A DNA stretch of 64,000 bases from Guptibacillus hwajinpoensis (GTDB lineage Bacteria > Bacillota > Bacilli > Bacillales > Guptibacillaceae): the NCBI RefSeq assembly GCF_001039475.1, contig NZ_LELK01000009.1:1-64000 (forward strand). Direction: 5' to 3'. Under the pieces are notes generated by a model. The model was not told where the DNA came from. It did no database searches and saw nothing but the letters and a program-made list of their open reading frames with translations. This document shows, piece after piece, positions 45,959 through 55,380 of this stretch (positions within the stretch are counted from its first letter, which is position 1; every line of letters begins with the position of its first letter). Position numbers and translations under genes: made by a program.

Positions 45959-47551
45959 GTGGACGATCAGCAACATGAACGTGAGTTATTGACTTTAAAA
46001 ACCATCGCAGAAACATTAAACCGTTCAAGCGATTTACAGCCTATGCTCCAATCCGTTCTTGAAGAACTTCTAGATGTAATAGGACTTCAAACCGGGTGGA
46101 TCTTTCTATCTGACGGGAAGTATGATTTCACTTGTACCGCAGACATCCGACTACCACAAGCTCTTTCTATGAACAATAAGAGTCCGATGTGTACGGGTAC
46201 ATGCTGGTGTTTAAATAAGTACTGGGATGGCAAATTACATCAAGCTTTTAATATTATCGAATGCAAACGACTTGAAGACGCAGTAAAGAACGACCTCGGG
46301 GATACAGAAGGCCTTACTCACCATGCAACCGTTCCATTAACGGCAGCAGGCGAAACTTTTGGACTATTAAATGTAGGATCTCCTGGTAAAGAGAACTTCA
46401 ATGAAGAAGAATTAACATTACTTGAATCGGTTGCATACCAAATTGGTACAGCCATTAAGCGTACAAAGTTGTTTCAAAACGAGCAGAAACGAGCTGAGCA
46501 ATATGCAAAGCTTGAAACATTAACAAGAGAATTGTGGAAGCGCGAACAAGGTGTGGACATCATCAACGGTATAGTAGAACGAACGGCTATTTCCTTTGAA
46601 TGGCCGATTGTGGGGTATTGCACGGAAGAAGAGAATCAGATCTTTCTTCACTCTTTTTATTCAGAAGGTCGTTTACAAAAAGTTGAGCAGTTGTTTGGAA
46701 GTGAGGATTTCACAGAATTGATCGATGCTATTCAATTTGAGAAGCCTATACTTTTAAAAAGAAATCAATTATCTTTCTTCAAACAATCTCAGGTTATTAT
46801 TGCTAGAAATGTGTCTATCCGAAATAACCATGTAGGTATTCTCTTTGCTTTAAGCGATAAGAAAACAGACTTTGATCAGAGCGATGGGGACGTGTTAAAA
46901 GCCATCGCTGATCACACTGCTCTTGCTATTGAACATTCTAGAATTAACGAAAAGAGACAGGAATTAATGATCTCAGAAGAACGAAATAGATTAGCGAGAG
47001 ATTTACATGACTCTGTGAGTCAAAAACTTTTCTCTCTTTCAATGACAGCAAGAGGAGCACGTGACTTGCAGGAGAACAATCCAATCTTGCGAGATGCCCT
47101 TAAGGATATTCAGCAAATGTCCCAGGAAGCTATGCGTGATATGAAAACGTTAATCTGGCAACTTCGTCCAGTAGGTATAGAAGCAGGAATCATGACATCT
47201 CTGGAAACATATGCAATGGGGCTAGATCTCAAGCCGACCTGTCACATCACTGGACTGAAGATGCTACCAGGACCGATTGAAGAAGCACTCTTTCGCATTG
47301 GACAGGAATCTCTTAACAACGTTCAAAAGCACGCACGTGTGAAAGAAGTGAGTCTCTTCCTAAATATTGATGATCAAAATGCATCACTAACTATTGAAGA
47401 CAAAGGTCGAGGGTTTAACCATGGAACGCTTGGTGATTACACACTTGGATTAAAAGGGATGAGAGAACGAGCAGATGTGCTTGGAGGCAGTTTGTCTATC
47501 AAGAGTGACGTAAATAAAGGCACGAAAATTAAAGTTGTTCTTCCATTATAA
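45959..47551 (+). CDS. GAF-domain NarL-type sensor histidine kinase (AirS/YhcY-like)
   Basis: 530 aa from GTG at 45959 (GGGGG 8 nt before; upstream TTG frame unsupported). No membrane helix. First GAF domain (about 25-175) carries a Cys cluster: C78, C82, C84 and C102 (MCTGTCWC...IIEC). A second GAF-like domain precedes a HisKA_3 dimerisation helix (LARDLHDSVSQKLF) and HATPase_c. Staphylococcal AirS (YhcS) binds an Fe-S cluster through GAF cysteines and senses oxygen; the same is plausible here. Partner response regulator at 47725. Confidence 0.88.
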   Translation: MDDQQHERELLTLKTIAETLNRSSDLQPMLQSVLEELLDVIGLQTGWIFLSDGKYDFTCTADIRLPQALSMNNKSPMCTGTCWCLNKYWDGKLHQAFNIIECKRLEDAVKNDLGDTEGLTHHATVPLTAAGETFGLLNVGSPGKENFNEEELTLLESVAYQIGTAIKRTKLFQNEQKRAEQYAKLETLTRELWKREQGVDIINGIVERTAISFEWPIVGYCTEEENQIFLHSFYSEGRLQKVEQLFGSEDFTELIDAIQFEKPILLKRNQLSFFKQSQVIIARNVSIRNNHVGILFALSDKKTDFDQSDGDVLKAIADHTALAIEHSRINEKRQELMISEERNRLARDLHDSVSQKLFSLSMTARGARDLQENNPILRDALKDIQQMSQEAMRDMKTLIWQLRPVGIEAGIMTSLETYAMGLDLKPTCHITGLKMLPGPIEEALFRIGQESLNNVQKHARVKEVSLFLNIDDQNASLTIEDKGRGFNHGTLGDYTLGLKGMRERADVLGGSLSIKSDVNKGTKIKVVLPL

Positions 47552-47556
47552 ATAGA

Positions 47557-47697
47557 AGGCTCTCTTTTGTGGTGTATTTCCGCTCCAGGATGCTCGCTTT
47601 CCGCGGGGCGGGCGGTGAGCCTCCTTCCGCTCCAATCAGCTAAGAGTGGTTTTTCAAAAAAGAATACTTTTAAACTTATACCAACAACGTCTACGAA
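47557..47697. repeat. Palindromic repeat between kinase and response regulator
   Basis: Left end AGGCTCTCTTTTG, core CCGCTCCAGGATGCTCGCTTTCC...GGCGGTGAGCCTCCTTCCGCTCC with the same right-half deletion as the second copy at 44250. The right end is different: ACCAACAACGTCTACGAA, the reverse complement of the family's left end (TTCGTAGACATTGTTGCTAT). It occupies almost the whole 173-bp spacer of the two-component operon. Confidence 0.8.
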
Positions 47698-47724
47698 CAC
47701 AGACTAATATAAAGAGGAGACAAG

Positions 47725-48378
47725 ATGAGAATGAAACTTCTTCTCGCAGACGACCACCTTTTGGTTCGAAAAGGATTAAGGTTATTTTTGCAATCACAAC
47801 CGGATATTGAAATCGTTGGAGAAGCATCAACTGGGTTAGAAGCCGTGACACTCGCAAAACAGCTACAACCAGATGTTGTTTTAATGGATTTAATTATGCC
47901 AGAAATGGACGGAATTGAAGCAACTAAACAACTGAAACAGAAATACCCAGGTATGAAAATCATTATTTTAACTAGCTTTTCTGATCAAGATCACGTCCTC
48001 CCTGCTATAAGAGCAGGTGCAGAAGGGTATCAATTGAAAGACATCGACCCTGACGAACTTATTTATACCATTCGTGCCGCATACAGTGGCAAGAGACACC
48101 TTCATCCACTGGCTACTGATCAGTTAATGTCACATATGACAGAAACTAAAAAGGATGAAAAGGAGCCTCGTTTCGAAACACTTACAAAGAGGGAGAGAGA
48201 TGTATTAAGAGAAATCACTCTTGGCAAAAGCAATAAAGAAATTGCTTCTACTCTTTATATAACAGAAAAAACCGTTAAAACGCATGTAAGTAGTATACTC
48301 TCCAAGTTGGATGTCCATGATCGAACTCAAGCAGCACTACTAGCAACTAAAGAGCACTGGTTTGGTGAAGAAGCATAA
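47725..48378 (+). CDS. NarL/LuxR-family response regulator (YhcZ/AirR-like)
   Basis: 217 aa. Receiver with acidic pocket LADDHLLVRKG, phospho-acceptor Asp in VVLMDLIMPEMDG (about residue 55), Thr in IILTSFSD and Lys in YQLKDID; then a LuxR-type HTH (LTKRERDVLREITLGKSNKEIASTLYITEKTVKTHV). Cognate to the preceding kinase despite the 173-bp spacer. RBS AGAGGAGACAAG. Confidence 0.92.
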   Translation: MRMKLLLADDHLLVRKGLRLFLQSQPDIEIVGEASTGLEAVTLAKQLQPDVVLMDLIMPEMDGIEATKQLKQKYPGMKIIILTSFSDQDHVLPAIRAGAEGYQLKDIDPDELIYTIRAAYSGKRHLHPLATDQLMSHMTETKKDEKEPRFETLTKRERDVLREITLGKSNKEIASTLYITEKTVKTHVSSILSKLDVHDRTQAALLATKEHWFGEEA

Positions 48379-48502
48379 GACTAAAGTATGAGATTATATT
48401 CGTACCTTCAGACGATTTAGTATGTACAGATTTCACATATACTAGTAATAGATTATCAGAATCTTAATTCAAAATAATAAATGGTTAGAGAGGAGTTTCA
48501 TT

Positions 48503-49051
48503 GTGAAAGTACTAGTAATGAATGGGAGTCCTAGAGAGAAATCAATGACTCGGAATTTAACGAATACGATTACAGATCAATTAGACGAAAAAGGAATTGA
48601 GGTGCTGACATTTGATGCTGGATTTCATGATCTTCCGCTTTTTAAAGGCAGAAAAGAAGATCTTAACCATCCAGAAGTGCAGCGCTTAGTAAATCATGCT
48701 ACAAAGGCAGATGCTTTCGTAATCTGTTCACCTGAATACCATAACGGGATGAGCGGTGCTCTCAAGAATGCTCTTGATTTCTTAGGTGGTAGTCACTTTA
48801 AGCATAAACCTACTGTCTTAGCATCTGTTGGAGGCGGCGGAAAAGGTGGAATTAATGCGTTGAATAATATGAGAACCGTTATGCGTGGACTTTACGCTCT
48901 AGTTCTTCCCGATCAATTCTGCGCAGATCCAACATGCTTCGATGACAAAGGGTACATGATTGATGATAAGGCGAAAGAACGATTAACTGTTGTCGTCGAA
49001 GAGTTTGTTTCACTAACAAAGACGCTTGAACATCATATTGAAATTAAATAA
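48503..49051 (+). CDS. NADPH-dependent FMN reductase
   Basis: 182-aa flavodoxin-like reductase of the YhdA/ChrR/azoreductase group: NGSPREKSMTRNL (phosphate-binding loop), CSPEYHNGMSGALKNALDFL and SVGGGGKGG. GTG start after GAGAGGAG. It reduces FMN or quinone/azo substrates with NAD(P)H. It may belong to the regulon of the preceding two-component system, but only adjacency says so. Confidence 0.88.
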   Translation: MKVLVMNGSPREKSMTRNLTNTITDQLDEKGIEVLTFDAGFHDLPLFKGRKEDLNHPEVQRLVNHATKADAFVICSPEYHNGMSGALKNALDFLGGSHFKHKPTVLASVGGGGKGGINALNNMRTVMRGLYALVLPDQFCADPTCFDDKGYMIDDKAKERLTVVVEEFVSLTKTLEHHIEIK

Positions 49052-49056
49052 TGTTG

Positions 49057-49081
49057 AAAGGCATCCAACATGGATGCCTTT
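49057..49081. terminator. Bidirectional intrinsic terminator
   Basis: AAAGGCATCC / GGATGCCTTT hairpin between the FMN reductase and the convergent gerC-type gene. Confidence 0.85.
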
Positions 49082-49088
49082 CATTAAT

Positions 49089-50171
49089 TTATTCAATAAT
49101 ACCTGATTCTGTTATTTTCACATTCATATCAAAGGAAATGTCCATATTCTTGTATTCATCAATCCATTTTTTTCTGTCAAACTCGCCTCTGGTTTTACTG
49201 CGCACCGCGTTACCAAGGCTTATAGGATCTATTCCCAACTCCTGAAAAGACTGAATCATCTTAGTGCCTCGCTTTTCAATATCTTTTTCCATTGTTTCCT
49301 CAATTTCTTTGAGTGCCTCAGGTGTTAAAGCTTTACCTGAGTACTCTTTGATGACACCTAAGATACTCCCCCTTATTTTAATTTTGTTCGCTTCACGACT
49401 GTTATACTCAATTTTTCGCTTTGAAGCAATATTGTAAATCGCTGCATATTTATCTTGATCAAGGTTTACAGAAAACGAATCGTTACTGCTAAACTTTTCT
49501 TGTAGTATCTTAAATGTAAATAAGTTATCAGCATCTAATTCACTAACCATTTTACCTCCATCTAATAATCCAATGCCTGTGATTTTAACCTTATCACCAT
49601 CTCGATCAAGTATTGGAAGAAATGGATCACTTCCTTCTGAGTAATACGAGTAAAGAAAGCTATGAAGATTTGTTTCTGGTAACATCCCATGCTTGCTATT
49701 GTGTTTTAGAATATCTTGAAAATAGGTACCCGTGTCCACATTACCGTAATTTGTACTAAGTAATTCTTCTGTGTCTCCATTTGCAATGCCAAGAAACACC
49801 CTTGAGCCAATAGAAGGATCTCTGTGTAGTGTATCAACCAATCCAGTGACACCCTCTGTTTCGGCAATTTCTCGACTGAACATTGCGACTTCAAGCTTTC
49901 CGCTTACAATCGGTTTTGGGGATTTAGAATTGTACTGACTTCTTATTTCCTTACTTAGCTTAGCGGTCTCAACAAACACATTATTTTCAATTTTCCCATC
50001 CGCAAGATATTGCGGTGCTACAGCTATTCCTTTGATAAGACCATCTTCTTTATCTTCATCCGGTAGATCATATCCGATTATGGTAACCATTTGGATATCA
50101 TCAAGAATACTCTGCTGTACACATCCAGTTAGTAAAAGGATAATAAGAAACAAATTGAATGAACGCCTCAT
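49089..50171 (-). CDS. Spore germination lipoprotein, Ger(x)C family
   Basis: 360 aa. Signal peptide with lipobox LLTGC (Cys17), then GerAC N- and C-terminal domains (FVETAKLSKEIRSQYNSKSPKPIVSGKLEVAMFS). C subunit of a GerA-type germinant receptor in the spore inner membrane. Overlaps the B gene by four bases, so translation is coupled. Confidence 0.92.
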   Translation of the reverse strand: MRRSFNLFLIILLLTGCVQQSILDDIQMVTIIGYDLPDEDKEDGLIKGIAVAPQYLADGKIENNVFVETAKLSKEIRSQYNSKSPKPIVSGKLEVAMFSREIAETEGVTGLVDTLHRDPSIGSRVFLGIANGDTEELLSTNYGNVDTGTYFQDILKHNSKHGMLPETNLHSFLYSYYSEGSDPFLPILDRDGDKVKITGIGLLDGGKMVSELDADNLFTFKILQEKFSSNDSFSVNLDQDKYAAIYNIASKRKIEYNSREANKIKIRGSILGVIKEYSGKALTPEALKEIEETMEKDIEKRGTKMIQSFQELGIDPISLGNAVRSKTRGEFDRKKWIDEYKNMDISFDMNVKITESGIIE

Positions 50172-51286
50172 TTCGCTTTCACCACTTTACTTTTGACGTA
50201 CTGTATAACAAATAGAAGAGGGACATATATATACACAAAATAGAAACCCACCTTGCTTGTGTATTCGTTTAATAGATCAATGTTTTCACGTTTCGCAAAA
50301 AGACTACTCAATACTAAAATGAGAAATAACAACGGGATGGTTACGGACTTTTGACTGACCTTCAATAGCCTCCTTATCCCTCTTCCTCCTGCCCATACGG
50401 TAATACAGAGATTAGGAAGAATAACCAATGCCCAGGAAGCAATCCCAATGTATTCAAACCGTTGCACAAATGGCATCTCAGCAATTTTCCAAGTAGTTAA
50501 CGTCGCCCAAATCGTTTTTTCTAGTTGAGCTGTACTAAAATAGGCAATCGTTACAATCATGAGAACTGTATACATAATGGTTGTTAATAAATGCCCCCCC
50601 TGTGCCCAGCGATGAGATTTTTCCGGTTCTTTAATAAATGGATAGTATAAAAAGAGCGTAGTAAATCCTAAAAAAGAAAGGGATGCTCCTTTTACTCCTT
50701 CGTATATTTCTTTAACAGAGTGGTTGAAAATAGGAAGGAGGTCTTGAAAATGGCCATAAAATACTGGAAAAAGCATTGTCAAAACTAGATAAAAAGGTAG
50801 AACCACGCCAAAGAACGATATACCTGCAACTACGCGAAACCCACCTGACAAACAATAATAAGTTAGAAGTAGAAACACTCCTCCAAAAAGCCACTTGTTT
50901 AAATCTGGAAACATCCACACTTGAATAACCTCGATATACGTTCTAAGCACGGTAATACTCATTGCAACAAAATAAACGATGACGATCCAGCTTAGTAATC
51001 CCCCGATCCACTTACCAAAAAGGTTCTTGTGTAGGGATATGATATCTCCTTTTTCTTTGTTAAGAATTTTATATATGAGAAAAATGATAATATGTAAACT
51101 GAGACCAGCTCCAAAAACAGAGATCCAAGCATCATTTCCAGCTGTACTTGCGCTGATCCGCTGAAATCCCATTACACCGACACCTACTTGAACAGAGTGA
51201 ACTAGATAAAAAACTAAGAATGGAGATACTTTATATTGATCTTTCACAACCGGTCCTGACAATGTAGAGCATCTCCTTTCACTCAT
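50168..51286 (-). CDS. Spore germination protein GerAB family (B subunit)
   Basis: 372 aa with ten or so helices, APC-superfamily GerAB permease. VSPFLVFYLVHSVQVGVGVMGFQ is the usual start region; the real start may be TTG or GTG 9-13 codons in, since AAAGGAG lies within the first codons here. Starts overlapping the A-gene stop (TAATGA). B subunit of the receptor, thought to bind germinant. Confidence 0.92.
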   Translation of the reverse strand: MSERRCSTLSGPVVKDQYKVSPFLVFYLVHSVQVGVGVMGFQRISASTAGNDAWISVFGAGLSLHIIIFLIYKILNKEKGDIISLHKNLFGKWIGGLLSWIVIVYFVAMSITVLRTYIEVIQVWMFPDLNKWLFGGVFLLLTYYCLSGGFRVVAGISFFGVVLPFYLVLTMLFPVFYGHFQDLLPIFNHSVKEIYEGVKGASLSFLGFTTLFLYYPFIKEPEKSHRWAQGGHLLTTIMYTVLMIVTIAYFSTAQLEKTIWATLTTWKIAEMPFVQRFEYIGIASWALVILPNLCITVWAGGRGIRRLLKVSQKSVTIPLLFLILVLSSLFAKRENIDLLNEYTSKVGFYFVYIYVPLLFVIQYVKSKVVKAK

Positions 51287-52776
51287 TATTCATGGAAATC
51301 GTTCTTCTCTTTCTGAGTTCTTCTATTAAACCTTCTTGTATCTTCTGTTTGTAACTGAATTGGCCTTGTGCTCTGAAAACTTAGGGGTAACCTTATAATC
51401 GCGTCTTTTAGATCTTGTACTCTTAATGGATAGATTGGCTCAAGAAACGGGCGACCAAGCGATTTTAATTTAAGTAAATGAACAATAAGAAAGCTAAAAC
51501 AAATGGTAATCCCAAGCAGACCCCATAAATGAGCGAATATGAGAAAAGGGAATCGTGTAAGTCGTATTGTATTACTCATTCGATAAACAGGAGTTGTAAA
51601 GGATGCTAATGCGGAAAGCGCCACAATAATAAGAAGAACGTTACTTGTAAGTCCCGCCTCTACTGATGCCGTCCCAATTACAATACCTCCAACAATACCA
51701 ATGGTTTGACCTACCTTTGTAGGAAGACGCGCTCCCGCTTCTCTTAATAATTCAATTGATAGCTCTAGAAAAATAGCTTCTAGTATAGGTGGGAGAGGAA
51801 TTCGCTGTCTTGAGCTGACCAATGTACTAAGCAAATCGCTTGGAATGAGCTCATAATGGTAAGTTAAGGTTGCAACATAAATTGGCGTAACAAGAATAGA
51901 AAAGAGAACAGCGAAAAGACGAATCAGCCTTGACGTTGACGCTACAATCCAATTGACAAAATAATCTTCAAAAGCAGAAAAGAATTCGACAAGCGTTGTA
52001 GGACCAATTAAAGCTTGTGGAGAGCCATCTGATAGGATAACGACTTTCCCCTCGCATAGAACGGATACTACTCGATCTGGTCGTTCGGTATCGACAAGTT
52101 GTGGAAAAGGAGAATTACGATTATCTGAAATAAGCTGCATAATAACAGAACTATCCACAACTTGATCAACGTGGATATCTTTGAGACGCTGTTTTACAGT
52201 ATTTACATTTTCTTCGTTCGCAACGCCATCTAAATACATCACAACAACCTTGGTATTTGTTAGCTTACCGAGCGTTAATTCAAATGCTTTTAACTCATGT
52301 ACCGGCAATCGCTTTCTGACGAGGTGGATATTTGTATCCAAGGATTCTACAAAAGCCTCTTTTGAACCTACAACAGTAAATTCAACTTCAGGTTGTGAAA
52401 CAGAGCGTGCTTTCTTCACCTGACAAGGTATTAAAGCACATTCAACTGAGTTGTCATGCAATCGAACAATAACATAGCCAGTCATTACTTTTTCACATAT
52501 GGTTTTCAAATCTTCTGTAATAATGATTCCTGTAATTGGAATTTTATCTTTAACCTCTTTTAGACTAGTTAAAGGCTCCCGAGAAAGATATCGCAAAATA
52601 TGTTCATTGAGAGGCGTTTCATGAACAAGCGTTTTAAAATAATAAAGAAAGAAAGAACTACCATGTTGTTTACTCTCAAAGTGCAAAAAATCACCAGAAT
52701 CTTTCAAGTTCTTGATTAATTCCGGTAAGTTTTTCAATTTATCTGGAGATTGAGTTTTCTTAAACCATCGAAACAA
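51286..52776 (-). CDS. Spore germination protein GerA family (A subunit)
   Basis: 496 aa. N-terminal cytoplasmic domain (to about 230) then a membrane domain with the family segment PLPPILEAIFLELSIELLREAGARLP and GQTIGIVGGIVIGTASVEAGL. A subunit of a GerA-type receptor; the operon order A-B-C is complete here. TTG start, RBS weak (GGTGAAAGG). A second A-type gene starts at 63170. Confidence 0.93.
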   Translation of the reverse strand: MFRWFKKTQSPDKLKNLPELIKNLKDSGDFLHFESKQHGSSFFLYYFKTLVHETPLNEHILRYLSREPLTSLKEVKDKIPITGIIITEDLKTICEKVMTGYVIVRLHDNSVECALIPCQVKKARSVSQPEVEFTVVGSKEAFVESLDTNIHLVRKRLPVHELKAFELTLGKLTNTKVVVMYLDGVANEENVNTVKQRLKDIHVDQVVDSSVIMQLISDNRNSPFPQLVDTERPDRVVSVLCEGKVVILSDGSPQALIGPTTLVEFFSAFEDYFVNWIVASTSRLIRLFAVLFSILVTPIYVATLTYHYELIPSDLLSTLVSSRQRIPLPPILEAIFLELSIELLREAGARLPTKVGQTIGIVGGIVIGTASVEAGLTSNVLLIIVALSALASFTTPVYRMSNTIRLTRFPFLIFAHLWGLLGITICFSFLIVHLLKLKSLGRPFLEPIYPLRVQDLKDAIIRLPLSFQSTRPIQLQTEDTRRFNRRTQKEKNDFHE

Positions 52777-52869
52777 AGCCTTTCACCACACAATCTGAAA
52801 TTCTTTTTGTAGTGTTTGCAAGATTCCCCAATTTATCCTGTTAGACTGACTGAGTTATAAAAAAACAAC

Positions 52870-52897
52870 AAAAAAAGCACGCCACAATTGGCGTGCT
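52870..52897 (-). terminator. Intrinsic terminator of the isocitrate dehydrogenase gene
   Basis: Minus strand AGCACGCC / GGCGTGCT stem followed by TTTTTTTG. Confidence 0.85.
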
Positions 52898-52904
52898 AAC
52901 TGCT

Positions 52905-54344
52905 TTATTGTCCTTGTGCTAATGAGTAGGCGATCTTACCGTCAAAACGATACAAATTCTCGATTTTTATCCAGTCTAGATCTTCAGATTCGATACGTGT
53001 TAATAATTCTCTAATCTCAGTTTGTGTTTCTTTCACACCTTCAACTGGTTGGAAACGACAGCGCCAGTGATCAGATAGAAACGTTTCTGAGAAACCGTTC
53101 GGATATACTTTCACACCACGGTTCGTCATCATGACGAATTCATGATTGCTTCCTGCTGCTCGCTCTAGCTTCTCTGCGATTTCATCAATTGTTAACGTGT
53201 TGTTGAATAGAAACACATCTGTGCCATCAAGTTCACGCTCTGGAATGTAATTCGGACGAATATTTTTCTCAGCTTCCTCCATTGGTTCCTTACTATATGT
53301 GACTGGTTCAAGAGTTGAAGGGGATTGTCCAAGTCTCTCAACGACCGCATGAGCGAACTCTTTCGTTCCAACAGCTTCTTTCCCCTTCGCCATATCACCT
53401 GTCAACATACCGTCTTCAATTGTTTTCAACCAGGCATTATGAATTTTCTCTGCTGCTTCAGGCTGGCCAATATGTACAAGCATCATAATTGCACCATGTA
53501 AAAGTCCTGATGGGTTCGCAATTCCTTTACCTGCTATATCAGGAGCACTTCCGTGAATCGCTTCAAACATCGCAATTTCATCGCCAATATTAGCAGATCC
53601 AGCTAGCCCAACACTTCCTGCAATTTGTGCTGCAATATCCGACGCGATATCGCCATACAAATTCAATGTAACGATTACATCGAATTCTTCTGGAGAATCA
53701 GCAATTCTCGCCATTCCAATATCAACGATATAACTATTGGATTCAATGTCAGGATATTCGGCAGCAATTTCTTTAAAGACCTGGTGGAAAAGGCCATCAC
53801 TTAATTTCATTATGTTGTCTTTAACAAGACATGATACTTTCTTACGATTGTTCTGTCTCGCATACTCAAAAGCGTGACGAATAATACGCTCAGATCCTGG
53901 GCGAGAAATAAGTTTCAAACTCTGAACCACGTCAGGCGTTTGCTGGTGCTCAATTCCGGAATAAAGATCTTCCTCATTCTCTCGAACAATGACAAGATCC
54001 ATATCTGGATGTTTATTCTCAATAACCGGATGATAGGATACGCATGGACGAACGTTTGCATAAAGACCCATTGCAGTACGAATCGTTACGTTCAAGCTCT
54101 TGTAGCCGCCCCCTTGTGGTGTTGTAATGGGTGCTTTCAAAAGTACTTTTGTGCGACGGAGTGAATCCCACGCTTCCTGAGGAATACCCGTGGAGTTCCC
54201 TGTTAGGTACACTTTCTCCCCTACATCGATAAATTCCGGCTCGATTTTAGCACCGGCCTGTTCTAAAATATGCAATGTAGCTTCCATAATTTCTGGACCA
54301 ATTCCGTCTCCGGTCGCTACTGTAATTTGACGCTTTTCTGCCAT
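52905..54344 (-). CDS. icd: Isocitrate dehydrogenase, long Thermus-type
   Basis: 479 aa from ATG at 54344 (AGAAGGAGAG 9 nt upstream). Isocitrate/isopropylmalate dehydrogenase fold: TVATGDGIGPEIM, LNVTIRTAMGLYANVRP, IVRENEEDLYSGIEH, the Lys-Asp catalytic pair (VKDNIMKLSDG) and NLYGDIASDIAAQIAGSVGLA. A C-terminal extension from about residue 340 (NTLTIDEIAEKLE..., RFQPVEG) marks the long NADP-type seen in Thermus and Rickettsia rather than the 420-aa Bacillus Icd of the citZ-icd-mdh operon. Expressed from a consensus promoter with a structured leader. Confidence 0.85.
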   Translation of the reverse strand: MAEKRQITVATGDGIGPEIMEATLHILEQAGAKIEPEFIDVGEKVYLTGNSTGIPQEAWDSLRRTKVLLKAPITTPQGGGYKSLNVTIRTAMGLYANVRPCVSYHPVIENKHPDMDLVIVRENEEDLYSGIEHQQTPDVVQSLKLISRPGSERIIRHAFEYARQNNRKKVSCLVKDNIMKLSDGLFHQVFKEIAAEYPDIESNSYIVDIGMARIADSPEEFDVIVTLNLYGDIASDIAAQIAGSVGLAGSANIGDEIAMFEAIHGSAPDIAGKGIANPSGLLHGAIMMLVHIGQPEAAEKIHNAWLKTIEDGMLTGDMAKGKEAVGTKEFAHAVVERLGQSPSTLEPVTYSKEPMEEAEKNIRPNYIPERELDGTDVFLFNNTLTIDEIAEKLERAAGSNHEFVMMTNRGVKVYPNGFSETFLSDHWRCRFQPVEGVKETQTEIRELLTRIESEDLDWIKIENLYRFDGKIAYSLAQGQ

Positions 54345-54382
54345 GATCTTCTCTCCTTCTCTCTGGTCTATAAGGACACATC

Positions 54383-54421
54383 GAAAAAGCAGGTAAGCTC
54401 CTAGTGAGCCATTACCTTTTT
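54383..54421. terminator. Terminator-like hairpin in the icd leader
   Basis: Minus strand AGGTAA-TG-GCTC / GAGCTTACCT stem with 5-nt loop, then GCTTTTTC; A/T flanks on both sides make it longer. It lies between promoter and start codon, 40 bp before the icd ATG, so it could attenuate transcription. Confidence 0.5.
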
Positions 54422-54508
54422 CTACGATAGCAATATCCCCTGCCATTGGAGCAACTAACCCCATATTAGTAGGATAAACCAACATTTTGTTATCGCTTTC
54501 CAAAGATT

Positions 54509-54537
54509 ATTATAGAAATCCTGTTCTTTTTTGTCAA
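54509..54537 (-). promoter_or_regulatory. Consensus sigma-A promoter of icd
   Basis: Minus strand TTGACA (54532-54537), exactly 17 bp, TATAAT (54509-54514). Perfect consensus; leader of about 155 nt to the icd start. Confidence 0.85.
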
Positions 54538-54582
54538 TTTAACAGAGAATCTAACGATTTTCCTTTTCAGTCTACTTAACAG

Positions 54583-54610
54583 AAAAATCAGCCCTTCTTA
54601 TAGGGCTGAT
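54583..54610 (-). terminator. Intrinsic terminator of the Sco gene
   Basis: Minus strand ATCAGCCC / GGGCTGAT stem followed by TTTTTCTG. Confidence 0.8.
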
Positions 54611-54614
54611 CTCT

Positions 54615-55190
54615 CTACTGTAGTGCTTTCACATCGTTAACGATTTCTTCATAAGGAACGTTAGTGTCACCAGAATATTTTTTTACTACAACCCCATCTT
54701 TATTAACAAGGTAGAAAGATGTCCCATGTGTAAACTGATCCGAGTTAGGATCGGGTAATGCAAGTGTTTGAAAACTGTTATCAGCAAACTCCTGAATTTC
54801 ATCTCCACTATAACCAGTTAGAAAATGCCAATTAGAAAGATCAGCATTGAACTTTTCTGAGAAAGTTACTAATTCCTCTGGTGTATCGCGTTCAGGATCA
54901 ACTGAAAAAGAGACAAACTCTACATTGACATCTTCGTTCTTAAGCTTATCCTGTAGCTGAGACATATTCGCTGTCATAGGTGGACAAACCGTTTCACAGT
55001 TGGTGAAAATAAAGTCCGCGACCCAAACGTCTCCTTCCAAATCACTCATCCCAAATTCGCTACCTGTATGATCAGTGTATGTAAAATCTTCTACCTGCCA
55101 ATCAAGATCATCCGGCACATCTTTTCCACATGCTGCTATAATAACAAGCACACTCAATAATCCGGTTAGTAATAGTAAGCGTTTCTTCAT
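54615..55190 (-). CDS. SCO1/SenC family copper protein
   Basis: 191-aa lipoprotein from ATG at 55190 (GGAGG 8 nt before). Lipobox IIAAC (Cys about 21), thioredoxin fold with Cu-binding NCETVCPPM (CxxxC) and distal His in QFTHGTSFYLV. Sco proteins (B. subtilis YpmQ/BsSco) insert copper into the Cu-A centre of cytochrome c oxidase. Nearby ctaG (58332) and cytochrome-related genes agree. Confidence 0.9.
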   Translation of the reverse strand: MKKRLLLLTGLLSVLVIIAACGKDVPDDLDWQVEDFTYTDHTGSEFGMSDLEGDVWVADFIFTNCETVCPPMTANMSQLQDKLKNEDVNVEFVSFSVDPERDTPEELVTFSEKFNADLSNWHFLTGYSGDEIQEFADNSFQTLALPDPNSDQFTHGTSFYLVNKDGVVVKKYSGDTNVPYEEIVNDVKALQ

Positions 55191-55299
55191 TACAGTAACC
55201 TCCACTGGATAAATAATAATGTTCTCCATTTACCATATCTTAAAAGTACAAAAGTTACCATATGAATCCCTGAATGGATATGAGCATTTCTTGAACGAT

Positions 55300-55326
55300 A
55301 AAAGCCTGAACCAAAATGATTCAGGC
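55300..55326 (-). terminator. Intrinsic terminator of the ArsR-family gene
   Basis: Minus strand GCCTGAA / TTCAGGC stem followed by TTTTATCG, 55 bp after the stop codon at 55381. Confidence 0.75.
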
Positions 55327-55380
55327 CCTGCTCTATTTCTCGTCTTGCATACGACGAACTGTTTTCGTAACGATCAAGAC

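Noticed and set aside
53874-54164. Plus-strand open frame antisense to icd
   Set aside because: Shadow of the isocitrate dehydrogenase coding sequence, without RBS or family resemblance.
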